A stretch of DNA of 64,000 nt from UBA2779 sp965232615 (GTDB lineage Bacteria; Spirochaetota; Spirochaetia; DSM-2461), in the NCBI GenBank assembly GCA_965232615.1, contig OZ246985.1, positions 1,054,001 to 1,118,000 of the forward strand, read 5' to 3'. Made by a program: the position numbers and the translations under genes. This document shows, one piece after another, positions 8,997-19,116 of the stretch (position 1 is the stretch's first letter; every line of letters starts with the position of its first letter). The notes beneath the pieces are model-generated. The model was not told the origin of the DNA. It ran no database searches and saw only the letters and a program-made list of their open reading frames with translations.

Positions 8997-9051
8997 GCCT
9001 AACGCCGCAAATGAGAAGCTTCAACCCGCCCTGACCGGAGGTATGAAGCTT
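8997..9051 (-). other. Possible degenerate integron attC site
   Basis: On the minus strand GTTAGGC, which fits the GTTRRRY recombination core, stands 24 bases before the start codon of the TIR-like gene, with the ribosome-binding site between them as in integron cassettes. Just upstream are an 8-bp inverted repeat (AAGCTTCA at 9016-9023, TGAAGCTT at 9044-9051) and a GC-rich spacer. A matching RYYYAAC on the far side was not found, so this may be a decayed or partial site. Confidence 0.35.
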
Positions 9052-9150
9052 GAAATACCACAACACCTTGATAGCGGGAAACCAAACTAATTACGCCACG
9101 CAGGTTGAAGTCTTTCTCCATTTGCATTGTTATACCGCATACTATCATAT

Positions 9151-11352
9151 TTATTTCAATTTTACTATCACTGTATTTTCAGGCATATTGTATTTGTTCA
9201 TAATATTAGCAATACGCCCCATACAAGCTGATGCTGAAATGTTGATATGGATAAAGAACATATCGTCTGTTATTGTTTTAACATTGTTCCAGACTTTACT
9301 ATCAAATGTTTTATAACGATTTGATAAATCCATATTGTTTTCAAGCTGCTCTTCTAGTTCAGCCCATTTTATTATAGTATCTTCATTTTTGAAAAGCTCA
9401 GACTGATTGTCTAGTAATATATCAAAATCATAATCTTGATTGTCCTTAATATATTTTAGGAACTTAATAAAAACATCCTGCCATGTCGATACCTTAATTA
9501 TATTATTTTCAATATTGATCTCAGCAGGTTTTTTCCCTTCTGCAATTTCTCCTGCATCCTCATCAAGTGGAGAAAATTCTGTTGCTTCAATTATCCTTGT
9601 ATTCCAGTTATCTTTTTCTTTATAATCATCAGGTAAAGAAAATGTATCAAGTAACCATGAAATCATATTTTTTTGATGTTCCTTAATACTTTGTTCATCC
9701 CATTTATCTTTATTGATTACATGTAGCCTATAGTTTAAAGAAGATGTGTTTATCTTCTCTTTTTTAGTAGAAAATGCCTTATTTCCAATCTCACTATTAA
9801 ACTCTGTAAGTATCAAGTTACCAATGTTGTGTAAATAAACTTTATGGATATTTTCAAAGTTTCCTCCTAATTCGGATTTCCAGTTGTTATCAATTTTTTG
9901 AGGCATTATGTGTTCTATCGTAATTTTTGGATTGCGAAAATCAACAGCAACTTTTGTATTATGTTCTTCTATTTTTCCTAAAATAAATTTTGAATATTTT
10001 CTTAAACCTTCGTAAAAGTTCATCGTCTTTAATTCTTTCCTCATTTCACTGTCATTAGGGAATCTCAAACTATAGACAAGGTTTGTCAATAAGGCAAGCA
10101 TTGTAGTATTTCTTTTTACTAAATCTGAAATACGATTACTTAATAAAACAATGATTTTATTTTCCCCCTGAGTTAAACCTAAAACACGTCGACGAATCAA
10201 ATATGTTCTTATGGTTTGTAAAACCGAAATCAATAAGTCATCACTCATCTTAATACCATTATCATTGCTTTGGTGGTATTCTAATAATCCCAATACAAAT
10301 GGCTTAAATGCTTCTGATTTAATATCATGAAAAATATTTTTTATAAGTTCTTCAATTTCATTGCTTTTTATTTTGTCCTTAGATAATGGTGACGAAGCAA
10401 CACCAGTAAGAATCAATTTGTACCAATTTGTGTAACGAACAATATCTGCAATAAAGTCTTTATGAGTTTTGAATCCTACATTCACATAGTCTTTAAATAT
10501 TTGATATACTTCTTTTGTATTGTTATTATTTACGACCTTAATTGAATGAATTGTTTTGTATTGAAGGTAGTCGCGAAAAAAGGCAGAGGTATTCTCATTT
10601 AAAATTGCTTCTATTTTTGGATGCCAAGTTTTTTCATATATATCTGATTGATTCTTACTATCCATTTTTAGCAACACAAAATTCCGTACTAAATCAGATA
10701 ATGTCAAAGGTTTACCTAAAGAGTTCAAGGTTTCAAAAATAATTTGAGGGTCTTCACCTTTGTAGGGTCTTTCATCCAAAAATATAACAGCAACATTAAT
10801 TCTTTGAATTGCTGTTATATAATGCTCTAATAATATTTCAGGATTTGTTGTTTTTTTGTCATTTATTAGTTTTAAAAAAAGTTGATAAGCATTATTAATT
10901 ATTCCATGATTAGGTTCTGTCTTATTAACAAGTGCCCGAAATTCTTCCCAATCTTTTGTTACTTGTTTTAGTTTGATTTTATCTTGAAATGTTGAAGTGT
11001 TGTTTATTAAATAATTATCCCTAATAAAGCTCTGTTTATCAGAGTCTGATTCAGAATCTCGCAATGCAATTAAGAATATCAAGGTTGTTGTTAAACGTTG
11101 TTGACCATCTACCACAACAGATTTATTTGCAAATCCTGATTTCTCTTCTTTGATAACAACTGTTCCAAAGAAATGTTCTAATTTGTCATGTTCCTTAGTA
11201 TCTAATTCGGATTTTATTATCCGTAAAACATCACTAAAATATCTTTCAATCTCAGGTTTTCCCCAAGCATAGGCTCTTTGAAATGGAGGAATAAAAAAAG
11301 AAGTCGCATTTTTTGCTAATACATCATTGATAGAATGGTTTTCAGTTTTCAT
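9151..11352 (-). CDS. DUF262/DUF1524 protein (GmrSD-like nuclease)
   Basis: A 733-residue protein with an N-terminal DUF262 domain (FIPPFQRAYAWG at about 19-30, VVVDGQQRLTT at about 80-90) and a DUF1524 HNH-nuclease-like region around residues 480-550 (IEHIMPQ, then HNIGNLILTE). Families with this layout include GmrSD and BrxU. DUF262 has nucleotide-dependent activity and the HNH part cuts DNA, often DNA with modified bases (family knowledge). About 130 residues follow the HNH part, a tail I do not recognise. The start ATG has AGGAACA upstream. Codon use is AT-rich compared with neighbours, suggesting acquisition. It stands alone between two IS256 copies, so it may move with them. A defence role is inferred. 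Confidence 0.82.
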   Translation of the reverse strand: MKTENHSINDVLAKNATSFFIPPFQRAYAWGKPEIERYFSDVLRIIKSELDTKEHDKLEHFFGTVVIKEEKSGFANKSVVVDGQQRLTTTLIFLIALRDSESDSDKQSFIRDNYLINNTSTFQDKIKLKQVTKDWEEFRALVNKTEPNHGIINNAYQLFLKLINDKKTTNPEILLEHYITAIQRINVAVIFLDERPYKGEDPQIIFETLNSLGKPLTLSDLVRNFVLLKMDSKNQSDIYEKTWHPKIEAILNENTSAFFRDYLQYKTIHSIKVVNNNNTKEVYQIFKDYVNVGFKTHKDFIADIVRYTNWYKLILTGVASSPLSKDKIKSNEIEELIKNIFHDIKSEAFKPFVLGLLEYHQSNDNGIKMSDDLLISVLQTIRTYLIRRRVLGLTQGENKIIVLLSNRISDLVKRNTTMLALLTNLVYSLRFPNDSEMRKELKTMNFYEGLRKYSKFILGKIEEHNTKVAVDFRNPKITIEHIMPQKIDNNWKSELGGNFENIHKVYLHNIGNLILTEFNSEIGNKAFSTKKEKINTSSLNYRLHVINKDKWDEQSIKEHQKNMISWLLDTFSLPDDYKEKDNWNTRIIEATEFSPLDEDAGEIAEGKKPAEINIENNIIKVSTWQDVFIKFLKYIKDNQDYDFDILLDNQSELFKNEDTIIKWAELEEQLENNMDLSNRYKTFDSKVWNNVKTITDDMFFIHINISASACMGRIANIMNKYNMPENTVIVKLK

Positions 11353-11383
11353 ATATTGTTCCTCAATTATTTTTAGGTCTTTC

Positions 11384-11610
11384 CTAGTTTAAGGGCTTAT
11401 TTCTAAATTCCTTAAGTAAAATATTATAGAGGTTTTTATCTCTATTATTGAATCTAAATTCAGTTTATTTTAAGTGTAAGTTAAACATCTTTTTATCTAT
11501 TCCTCTAAATTTTGATAACCTTGTTTTGGCATATCCCCAAAAACTTTCTATTCCATTTATGTGTGATTTACCTCTTAAAAATTCATTAGCCCTATGGTCT
11601 ACTCTTAAAT
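11384..11610 (-). pseudogene. IS1595-family transposase, C-terminal remnant
   Basis: Reading leftward, the frame gives HLRVDHRANEFLRGKSHING, then GIESFWGYAKTRLSKF, the C-terminal part of IS1595-type transposases, which includes the catalytic E (ING-IESFW). The IS256 copy 2 replaces everything upstream. At 11464 an in-frame TAA interrupts the protein. The same frame then continues with EFRFNNRDKNLYNILLKEFR to a natural end at 11384, so the remnant has decayed by a point mutation as well as truncation. Confidence 0.8.
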
Positions 11611-13011
11611 GAGTTATTGTCAATAGTTGTGGATGAGAAAATTTCAAATCCTTCATTTTTTTCACGCGGCCTCTTCCTTGAAGACTCCATCTTTACAAAA
11701 CACACCCTCAATAACCCTGGGGATTAGCTTGTATCCACGTAGCTTTCGCCAGTTCTTTTCAGCCTCCAGGCAGAGCTTCCAAACCATACTTAATGTTGCC
11801 ACCCTTGAACCACAGCCCCTGGTTCTCTTCGTTCTAAGGCGGACAGTAGCAAAGGTTGACTCAATCGGGTTGGTCGTCCTGATGTGAGTCCAGTGCATCG
11901 CCGGAAATTTGTAGAACGTGAACAGCTTCTCCCTGTCCTTTTCCAGACACTGGGTGGCCCTGGGGTATTTAGCCTGAAAGGAATCAATGAATAAGTCATA
12001 GGCTTTAAGAGCATTCTGCTCGGTATCTGCCATATACATTTCATGAATCATTGACTTGGCCTTGCCCTGGATATTCCTGGGCATTTTGTTTAACACATTC
12101 GCTGTCTTGTGCACCCAGCAACGCTGTTTTTTTGTTTCGGGAAAGATTTCATCCAGGGCATTCCAGAAACCCAGCGCACCATCCCCAATGGCCAGCCTGG
12201 GGGCGGTGGTGAGACCCCGGGCTTTCAGTTGGAGCAGTATCTCCCTCCAGCTTTGTGAGCTTTCCCTGTATCCGTCACTGACGGCTAGAAGTTCCTTCTT
12301 CCCATCCTTGTCAGCTCCCATGATTACAAGAATGCAGCTCCTTTGATCATCAAGCCTTACATTGAAGTAGATGCCGTCCACCCAGATGTAGGCGTATTCC
12401 TTAGCTTTCAAATCACGTTTCTCCCACTGAAGAAACTCATCTTCCCAGAACCTTTTCAAGCGGACTATGTTCGTCGCCGACAGTCCGGCAATACCTTCAC
12501 CCAGAATCGAGGCAAGAGCTGTCTGGAAAGCAGATGTGGACACACCACTGAGGTACAGCGCCGGAACAAGGTTGTCGATACTGGGAGTTCTGCGCATATA
12601 GGCTGGCAGTATGGCACTGGTGAAGCGATCCTCTCGCTTGCTCTTTAATTTCCTGTCATCCACTCCTGGAACCTTGATTTGCATTTGACCAGCCCCTGTC
12701 ACAATTTTTCGCTGGGCGTGGTAACCATTGCGTACAACCTTGCGCTGATTATTCTGATCACGCTCATGTTTATGGGCATTGATGTAGTCTTCCACTTCTA
12801 ACTCCAGGGCATGAATAAGCATCTTTCTGGCTCCCTCTCGCAAAACCTGATCCAAAACCGATTCTGTTTCGCTTTTCAGCACTTCCGAATCATTTCCGTT
12901 TGTTGTAAACTCTTCCATAGAGCATCTCCTTTCTGTTTGGCTTTATTACCAATTATTTTACAGAAGGATTTGCTCTTTTTTTACCCCATCCACAACTTTT
13001 GACTATATCTC
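11611..13011 (-). mobile_element. IS256-family insertion sequence, copy 2 (apparently intact)
   Basis: A ~1.4-kb element with the same inverted-repeat ends as copy 1 and a complete transposase gene. It sits at the broken end of the IS1595 remnant. The flanking eight bases on the two sides differ, so a target duplication is not seen. With copy 1 in the same orientation it frames 8760-11610, which holds the TIR remnant, the attC-like site, the DUF262 gene and the IS1595 remnant. Confidence 0.9.
11662..12918 (-). CDS. IS256-family transposase, intact
   Basis: A 418-residue mutator-type DDE transposase. The three catalytic residues sit in the expected contexts: the aspartate in WVDGIYFNVR, the second aspartate in IGDGALGFWNALDE, and the glutamate in TNPIESTFATVR. 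Length is normal for the family. It catalyses cut-and-paste or copy movement of the surrounding element through a circular intermediate (family knowledge). It could act in trans on the inverted repeats of the inactive copy at 7360-8759. The start ATG has an AAGGAGAT-type ribosome-binding site. Confidence 0.95.
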   Translation of the reverse strand: MEEFTTNGNDSEVLKSETESVLDQVLREGARKMLIHALELEVEDYINAHKHERDQNNQRKVVRNGYHAQRKIVTGAGQMQIKVPGVDDRKLKSKREDRFTSAILPAYMRRTPSIDNLVPALYLSGVSTSAFQTALASILGEGIAGLSATNIVRLKRFWEDEFLQWEKRDLKAKEYAYIWVDGIYFNVRLDDQRSCILVIMGADKDGKKELLAVSDGYRESSQSWREILLQLKARGLTTAPRLAIGDGALGFWNALDEIFPETKKQRCWVHKTANVLNKMPRNIQGKAKSMIHEMYMADTEQNALKAYDLFIDSFQAKYPRATQCLEKDREKLFTFYKFPAMHWTHIRTTNPIESTFATVRLRTKRTRGCGSRVATLSMVWKLCLEAEKNWRKLRGYKLIPRVIEGVFCKDGVFKEEAA

Positions 13012-13116
13012 CAATACAACACTTCTGCCGTCTTGCATTGTAAAGAGTATCAATATCTGCCGCAAGAATCCAAATCCGACGGGCTCATCGCCCTCAAAAA
13101 TGGGAGTATTATCTGA

Positions 13117-13282
13117 AGGGCGCCTCTAAAAAACAGATTTAGGAAATTGACGAAGAAATTTTTTGTCGATACAAGGCGGCAAAAGCTAAGGGCGTAGCTT
13201 AAGCTACGTGAGCATTTTGACAACGCAGTAGCGGCGGAAAAGTTCGAGTCAAGAACTAAATGGGGTTTTTTAGAGGTGCCCT
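13117..13282 (-). repeat. Family A repeat, short form
   Basis: A 166-bp non-coding element with inverted-repeat ends (left AGGGCGCCTCTAAAAAA, right TTTTTTAGAGGTGCCCT) and the shared core TTTTGACAACGCAG. The middle is a short palindrome, GTAGCTTAAGCTAC, not the hairpin array found in other copies. It is the simplest complete copy in the window and is a useful reference for the family. Confidence 0.85.
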
Positions 13283-13952
13283 AAAGGGCATCTAAAGGAA
13301 TAGCCTTTTTTGTCCGCGGGGTTAAGGCGACATCGCCGGGACGCCTTCAGACAGCCCGCAATGCTCCCGTCCGCCTTCGGCATGGGTCTTGTACCCGCTA
13401 TTGCCATCAAACCACAGAGTCAGAATTTTCCTGCGTGCCCACCCCCCTCCCCCCGCTGGAGGCATTGCCTCCTTCCAGGCCGCGAACTCCCATTCGGCCT
13501 CCGCGAATACAGAAAAAGCCCCGGCAACTCTTGGTGCAGACTGCAGAATGCTAGTTGAAAAGAAAGAGCGAGGGTTGTTTTTTGGACGGCCTACAAGATT
13601 AACGGATGACAGAGTATTCATCAGAGTCAATAAATTTCTTTCAAAGGTCTTTCCTGAAGACCAGTCTTCACGTCTCATACGTGGATTGGCATGATTGAAG
13701 AAGCATGAGAAAAGCGAGGGAAGGGTGCGAGGAATTGAACGCAGGAGGAGCTTGGTATAATCCAAGAAAACGCAACCTTCGCTACTCTCTTTGCGCGGGG
13801 GATTGAGCAGGTGCTAACGGTTGGTATAAGAACAGCAGGGTAATTTTTCATGAAATGAGAAATTATCTTTGGTACAGGAATTAACGGTTCCTCCTCCCCG
13901 TGCCCTATGCTACTATTACAAGATATCATACGCTATAAGGAGGAATGAAAGT
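13283..13952. other. Gene-free stretch upstream of the 5'-nucleotidase gene
   Basis: About 670 bases without a recognisable gene. Open frames exist on both strands at 13310-13765, but the proteins are rich in W, R, P and S, overlap each other and resemble no family. The last ~20 bases contain the AAGGAGGA ribosome-binding site of the next gene. I see no clear promoter or terminator. Confidence 0.6.
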
Positions 13953-15533
13953 ATGAAACAGGTTTTGTTGTTGTCGATGCTGGCGGCAGGACTGGTCATG
14001 CCCCTGGCGGCAAGAGGGAATCCGGAGGTCTCTTCCGAAGGAGACTGGGCTTTGACGATTCTCCACACCAACGATGTTCACTCCCATTTGGATGTGGACT
14101 ACAAGGAAAGGTATGGTGCGGCGAAGATCGGTTACATGGCGGATAAGATCAAGGCGGCCTATGACAACGTGCTCCTGCTCGATGCGGGAGACTATGTGAT
14201 GGGCACGGTCTATTACTCCGTCTTCGAGGGCGAGGCCGACAGAAAGGTGATGAATCTTCTTGATTATGATGCCATGACCTTGGGGAATCATGAGTTCGAC
14301 TACGGCAATCCCGGCTTGATGAACTTCATATCAGAGCTTGAGACGCCCATTGTCGGCACAACCATCGATTTCAGTGAGTATCCAGAAATCGACGAACTCG
14401 TTGACCCATACATAATCAGGGACATGGATGGAAGAAAAGTGGGGATAATCGGCGCCACCGTGCCCGAAACCACCACTATCTCCAGCCCCGCCGAGGGCAT
14501 TGTTTTCAACGATGTCATTTCATCGGTACAGCCAATAGTCGATGAATTGGAGGCCGAGGATGTTGATGTCATCGTCCTTTTGAGCCACAACGGGTATATC
14601 AAAGACCAAGAGTTTGCGGCGCAGCTTGACGGGGTCGATGTTATCGTGGGCGGTCATTCCCACACCCTTGTTCAGGGGGATGACTACCCGACGGTCCTGC
14701 GTTCGGCATCCGATGAACCGGTACTTGTGGTGCAGGCGGGGTCGTATAACAAGTATCTCGGCAATCTCACCGTCACTTTCGATGATGCCGGCGTGGCGAC
14801 AAGCTGGTGGGGGGACCCCATTCTCATGGCGGCCAGTGTTCCCCTGGATGAGGAAATTGCCGATTACGTGGCAGGCCTGAGCAAGGATCTGGAACCCCTC
14901 ATCGGAAAGGTTCTCGGCACAGTCAAGACCGAACTCACGACATCAAGGGTCGCAGAGAGCAGCCTCGGCAATTTTATCACCGATGCCATGCTCTACGATG
15001 TCCGGGATCAGGGCGTTCAGGTGGCCCTTACCAACGGAGGAGGAATCCGTGCCGATGTGGGAACCGGAGACCTGACCATGGGAAAATTGATGGAAGTTCT
15101 TCCCTTCGGCAATCTGATTGCGACATTTGAAATTAAGGGCTCGGACCTCCGCCAGGTGTTTGAGCACGGGGTGAGCAGGACCGAGGAACAGCATGGCCGC
15201 TTCCTCCAGATGGCGGGTGCCAGGATCGTCTGGGATCCGGCGGGCGAACCCTTTGACTACGCCACTCAGACGGGAGGAAGGATAACCGAAGTTTACATAG
15301 ACGATAGAAAAGGCGGTTGGAATCCGCTGGACCCCGACGCGATCTACAAGGTCGCCGCCAATAACTACATACGGGCAGGGGGAGACGGGTACTTGGTTCT
15401 CAAGGAAAAGGCCATCGATCCCTACGATGCAGGAACACTTGACTTGGATGCGATTGAGATATACATGGAGGAAGTCCTCAATTCGGTGATTGACTACAAA
15501 CCTGAAGGAAGAATTCAGCGAGTCGGCCAATAA
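13953..15533 (+). CDS. 5'-nucleotidase/UshA-family metallophosphoesterase
   Basis: A 526-residue exported enzyme with a signal peptide (MKQVLLLSMLAAGLVMPLAA). The N-terminal calcineurin-like domain carries the metal ligands of the UshA family: HTNDVHSH near 35, DAGDYVMGT near 75, LGNHEFDYG near 110 and VGGHSHT near 230. The C-terminal nucleotide-binding domain has TNGGGIRADV near 360. Such enzymes hydrolyse nucleotides or UDP-sugars outside the inner membrane to recover nucleosides and phosphate (family knowledge). The ATG at 13953 is chosen because AAGGAGG lies 8 bases ahead and a signal peptide follows; an upstream in-frame ATG gives no signal peptide at its start. It stands alone among mobile remnants. 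Confidence 0.92.
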   Translation: MKQVLLLSMLAAGLVMPLAARGNPEVSSEGDWALTILHTNDVHSHLDVDYKERYGAAKIGYMADKIKAAYDNVLLLDAGDYVMGTVYYSVFEGEADRKVMNLLDYDAMTLGNHEFDYGNPGLMNFISELETPIVGTTIDFSEYPEIDELVDPYIIRDMDGRKVGIIGATVPETTTISSPAEGIVFNDVISSVQPIVDELEAEDVDVIVLLSHNGYIKDQEFAAQLDGVDVIVGGHSHTLVQGDDYPTVLRSASDEPVLVVQAGSYNKYLGNLTVTFDDAGVATSWWGDPILMAASVPLDEEIADYVAGLSKDLEPLIGKVLGTVKTELTTSRVAESSLGNFITDAMLYDVRDQGVQVALTNGGGIRADVGTGDLTMGKLMEVLPFGNLIATFEIKGSDLRQVFEHGVSRTEEQHGRFLQMAGARIVWDPAGEPFDYATQTGGRITEVYIDDRKGGWNPLDPDAIYKVAANNYIRAGGDGYLVLKEKAIDPYDAGTLDLDAIEIYMEEVLNSVIDYKPEGRIQRVGQ

Positions 15534-15715
15534 GTTGAGCGGGAGATTCTTTTGAAGAATTTATAGTGCCCAGAAGCTTAGCGGCGAGTTATAGTCTGGT
15601 AAAAAAACGAGTTACTGGAATGCTCTGAAGCTTTCTCTGCCGGGATTGTGCCAACTTCAGCTTAATCGGGCTGAATAACTGGAAGCTGTGTAGATTCCAT
15701 CACCAATGGGCTTCG

Positions 15716-16266
15716 ATGAAGCCCATTGGAATCAGTCTGCTGATTCTTTTCCTGACTGTGTTTAGGTGGATTCAAGAAGTCCCGGACCGCAGCGAATTTA
15801 TCATAAGGGAACAGCCACATTCTTCGGGACACTGCATGAAGAACTGCAAGAGGAGCAGGGCAGGGGGATGTTTATTGTGGCAGCCAGTGAGATGGATCCG
15901 GAAATTCCAAAGTGATGAGCAAGTTATCTCCGTCTACAAAGACCAGGGGGGGTATCGGTCGAACGGGGATTTCGTTTTCTCAAGGATCCCTGTTTTTACG
16001 CAGAGAGTTTGTACTCAAAGAAGCCACAGCGTATGATGGCGCTGATAATGGTGATGCCGTTATCGCTGCTGATTTATTTCTTAGCGGAAAAGAGGATACG
16101 GGAGGCTCTGGCATCAAATGAAGCTGCGATATGGGATCAGAAGAATAAACCGGTTCAACGTCCCGCTATTCGATGGGCATTCATGATATTTGAGAATGTT
16201 CTGCTGTTGTATTATGGGAACAAAACGATTGAGGCCATGAATGTACGAGAAGAATATTATTGTTAG
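15716..16266 (+). pseudogene. IS1634-like transposase remnant
   Basis: Fragments of a DDE transposase C terminus spread over shifting frames. From about 15,868 one frame reads GMFIVAASEMDPEIPK. After a shift comes DEQVISVYKDQGG, and from 16009 YSKKPQRMMALIMVMPLSL through VQRPAIRWAFMIFENVLLL. These blocks resemble the end of IS1634/IS4-type transposases that share the long beta-strand insertion. At least two frameshifts separate them. The segment from 15534 to 15715 before it holds no gene. Confidence 0.7.
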
Positions 16267-16609
16267 GATAATAATTCTCTCGAAATATTATTGCTTTTTG
16301 AGCATCGACTGTCCATATTGATTTAACTCCCACGAAACTTTTTCCCGTAATAGTTTTAACCGATATTGCCGACTGAAGAGCAGTATATCAACCTCTGGTT
16401 CGGTGATAGGAATTTCAGTCTCAACATTTTCTTTACAAAATTTATAGATAAGAAAAGCTGCTATTATTCTTTAACGAAGAGAACCTACTTCCATTCCAAT
16501 TCTGCAAGCTGAAAGAAATGCGGTAACCGTTTCTTAGTTTTATTTATGAGTATGCTATCATTGAATATTTCTTCTATGTTATTCGGCATACGGAGGTGGA
16601 CCCTGAAGG
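16267..16609. other. Gene-free stretch between transposase remnants
   Basis: About 340 bases with no convincing reading frame, RNA gene or repeat that I can identify. It is AT-rich and lies between the IS1634-like and IS3 remnants, so it may contain decayed IS ends. Confidence 0.5.
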
Positions 16610-16976
16610 TTAGTAGACAGCAACGCTGCCTTTTTTTGGTGGATAACCAGGATTTAAATCCCGCTCACCCTGCCATTTAATCATATCATAAAGCATAACC
16701 GGTGTCCGCCCGTCAAGCAAGGCATGAGGTCTTTCCTCATTGTACTTGCTGATGAACTTCCTATCATTCTTTTCGCTTCCTCCATGTTTTCGTAGTCTTT
16801 GAGGTAAACCTCATCGTACTTGATCGTCCGCCAAAATCGTTCAATATAAACATTGTCCAGAGATCGGCCCTTACCGTCCATGCGCAGCTTTGTCTTGGTC
16901 TCCTTGAAAATCTCCTGAAACTCTTTGCTCGTGTACTGTGCCCCCTGATCTGTGTTGAAGATATCTGGCTCCCCGT
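16610..16976 (-). pseudogene. IS3-family transposase (integrase part) remnant
   Basis: Reading leftward, pieces of an rve integrase domain appear: GEPDIFNTDQG, then MDGKGRSLDNVYIERFWRTI and KYDEVYLKDYENMEEAKRMI, ending GYPPKKGSVAVY and a stop. Frames shift between the first two blocks and again after KRMIG. The catalytic D (NTDQG) and E-containing region are split. The 5' side is cut off exactly where the element at 16977 begins. Confidence 0.8.
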
Positions 16977-19116
16977 TAACCCAAGTTCACCAAAATACAC
17001 CTGCTAAATATTTTTTTAACGACCAAGAAAACGAATTACCTCAAAAAGAGGCTTAAATATTTCCGAAAACCTCATAAATACCATAGAATATTTAGGGATT
17101 CCGCTTTTTGGGGACCTCAAATCACCTCAAATCAAAATGTAGTGCCTAACACTTTATTTTTTCGCTTGGCTCCTTTGTGGCTTTGGTGTATCTTCGTAGT
17201 ATGTATATAAGACCAGTAAAAGTTACCAACGGTAAAACGAAAAAAACAGTACACCTACCTCAATCTTGTGGAAAATATCCGCACTGATAAAGGCCCCCGA
17301 CAGCGGATTATTCTCAACCTTGGGAAACTGGATATTGATTCTTCTCAATACAAAGCTCTGGCAAGAAGAATTGAAAATATTCTTTCAGGAAACAGAGAAT
17401 TATTCGACTTGGATGAAGACATTGAGAAAATCGCACAGCAGGTATCAGACCGCATTTTCACCAAGCGAGCAAAAGACGCACAAATAAAAGCTCAAGAGCA
17501 AGCCAGTTTTGTAGCGGTCGATGTTAACAGCCTTGAAACAAAGAAAGTCAGAAGCCTAGGCCCTGAGTACGTCTGTCATCAGCAATGGAAAGAGTTGGAA
17601 ATGGACAGAGTTCTCCGCAAATGCGGCGTGCCTAAGGGAACGCTCCCCTTACTTGAAGCTCTAATCGTCGGTAGAATGATCAAACCAGCCAGCGAGCGAT
17701 TTACCAGGCAGTGGGCGGAAAAACATTCTGCTCTTTTTGAGCTGTGTGGCTTACCCCATTCGTCCTCCCTGAATGCGTACTACAGAGCTACCGATGTTCT
17801 CTACCGCTGTAAGGACGAGCTGGAGAAGCATTTGGCTTGTAAAGAACAAGATTTATTCTCCCTCGACGAAAGCATTGTACTTTACGATTTAACGAACACC
17901 TACTTTGAGGGTCTGTGCAAAAAGAACCCAAAGGCATCTTATGGTCGCTCGAAAGAAAAGCGCAGTGACTGCAAATTGGCTACCCTGGGGTTGGTTGTCG
18001 ATGCGGATGGATTTCCCAAGTATAGCAAGTTTCATCCGGGGAACCAGTGCGAATCCAGGACTTTTCAGGCCACGATTTTAGATTTGGAAGCCAACGCGGG
18101 CCTAAAAGTCGGGGCAACTATCGTAATGGATGCTGGGATTGCCACAAAAGAGAATATCGACTGGCTTAAAGAGCGGAAATGCTCCTACCTTGTGGTTCAC
18201 AGAGGGAAAAGTCCTTTGGAGCTTGAGCCATCGCAAGAGATGAATCTGGTCATGGAGGACAAGAAAACAGGTGCCAGGATTGAAGTATTCGGAAAAACAA
18301 TCTCGGATGAGCATTGGGTTCTGGTGAAGAGCGAGCACAAACGTCTTAAAGAAGAGGCCATGGCTATGCGTACCGAAACCATCCTCCTTGAAAGACTTCA
18401 ATATCTTCGTGACGGATTAAACAAGAAAAACCGCATAAAACTGTATTCTTCGGTTCTTCAGAACATTGGCAGGCTTAAGGAAAAATATCCAAGGGCTGCA
18501 AAACTTTATGAAATATCAGTTATTCCTGGGGAGCCTATTAAGCGGACAGGAAAGATGAATGCGATTGACATTAAATGGGAGAAGAAAACTCAGACAGGAA
18601 ACAGTGAAGGAACTTATACCCTTAGAACCAATCGAAAAGATTTGAATGACAAAAATATTTGGGAGCTCTACAAAATGCTTGGTCGTACCTAAGAACTCAT
18701 TTAGAGACATGAAGTCTCATCTTGGCTTTCGGCCTAACTTTCACCAACTGGAGGAGAGAGTTCAGTCGCATATGCTCATATCAGTCCTTGCGTATCACCT
18801 GATGCATGCGACTGAATGTAAATTACGAAAAGGAGGGGATACACGGAGTTGGAAGACCATAAAAGCAGTTCTTTCTACCCACCAGAGGATAACCATAGAG
18901 TACATTTCCAAGACTGAAGAGGGAGTGCTGATGAATAATGAAGTGAGACTCGACTCCCGACAGGAACTAGAACATCAGAAGATTTATGCGATGCTTGGGT
19001 TGTCGGGAAAGGCGTTGAACCGTCGGATGACGACTCACCAAATCCGTAGTGTAAATAAAAAATAGTAACTCCTTTTATTATAAGGATTTACGTTTTTTAG
19101 TGGTGAACTTGGGTTA
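16977..19116 (+). mobile_element. IS1634-family insertion sequence, decayed
   Basis: A ~2.1-kb element bounded by perfect 16-bp inverted repeats (TAACCCAAGTTCACCA at 16977-16992 and its complement at 19101-19116). It holds one transposase gene with frameshifts. Its left neighbour is an interrupted IS3 gene and its right neighbour is a family A repeat missing its end, so it inserted into, or joined, two older mobile sequences. Confidence 0.85.
17201..19065 (+). pseudogene. IS1634-family transposase, two frameshifts
   Basis: The ATG at 17201 begins MYIRPVKVTNGKTKK, the usual N terminus of the family. A one-base shift near 17250 then moves to the main frame (17268-18692), which carries most of the DDE domain: DESIVLYDLTNTYFEG, VVDADGFPKYSKFHPGN and VMDAGIATKENIDWL. 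Near 18,690 a second shift leads to the C-terminal frame (18646-19065) with ENSFRDMKSHLGFRP-like residues and VQSHMLISVLAYHLMH. Whole length is about 600 codons, normal for the family. Without both shifts a complete transposase could be read, so the decay looks modest. Confidence 0.85.

Noticed and set aside
7360..13011. Eight-base target duplications flanking the IS256 copies
   Set aside because: I compared the flanks of both copies with themselves and each other; none match, so I do not report duplications.
13310..13765. Overlapping ORFs of 82-147 codons on both strands upstream of the 5'-nucleotidase gene
   Set aside because: Composition is not protein-like, the frames overlap each other, and no ribosome-binding site or similarity is seen.
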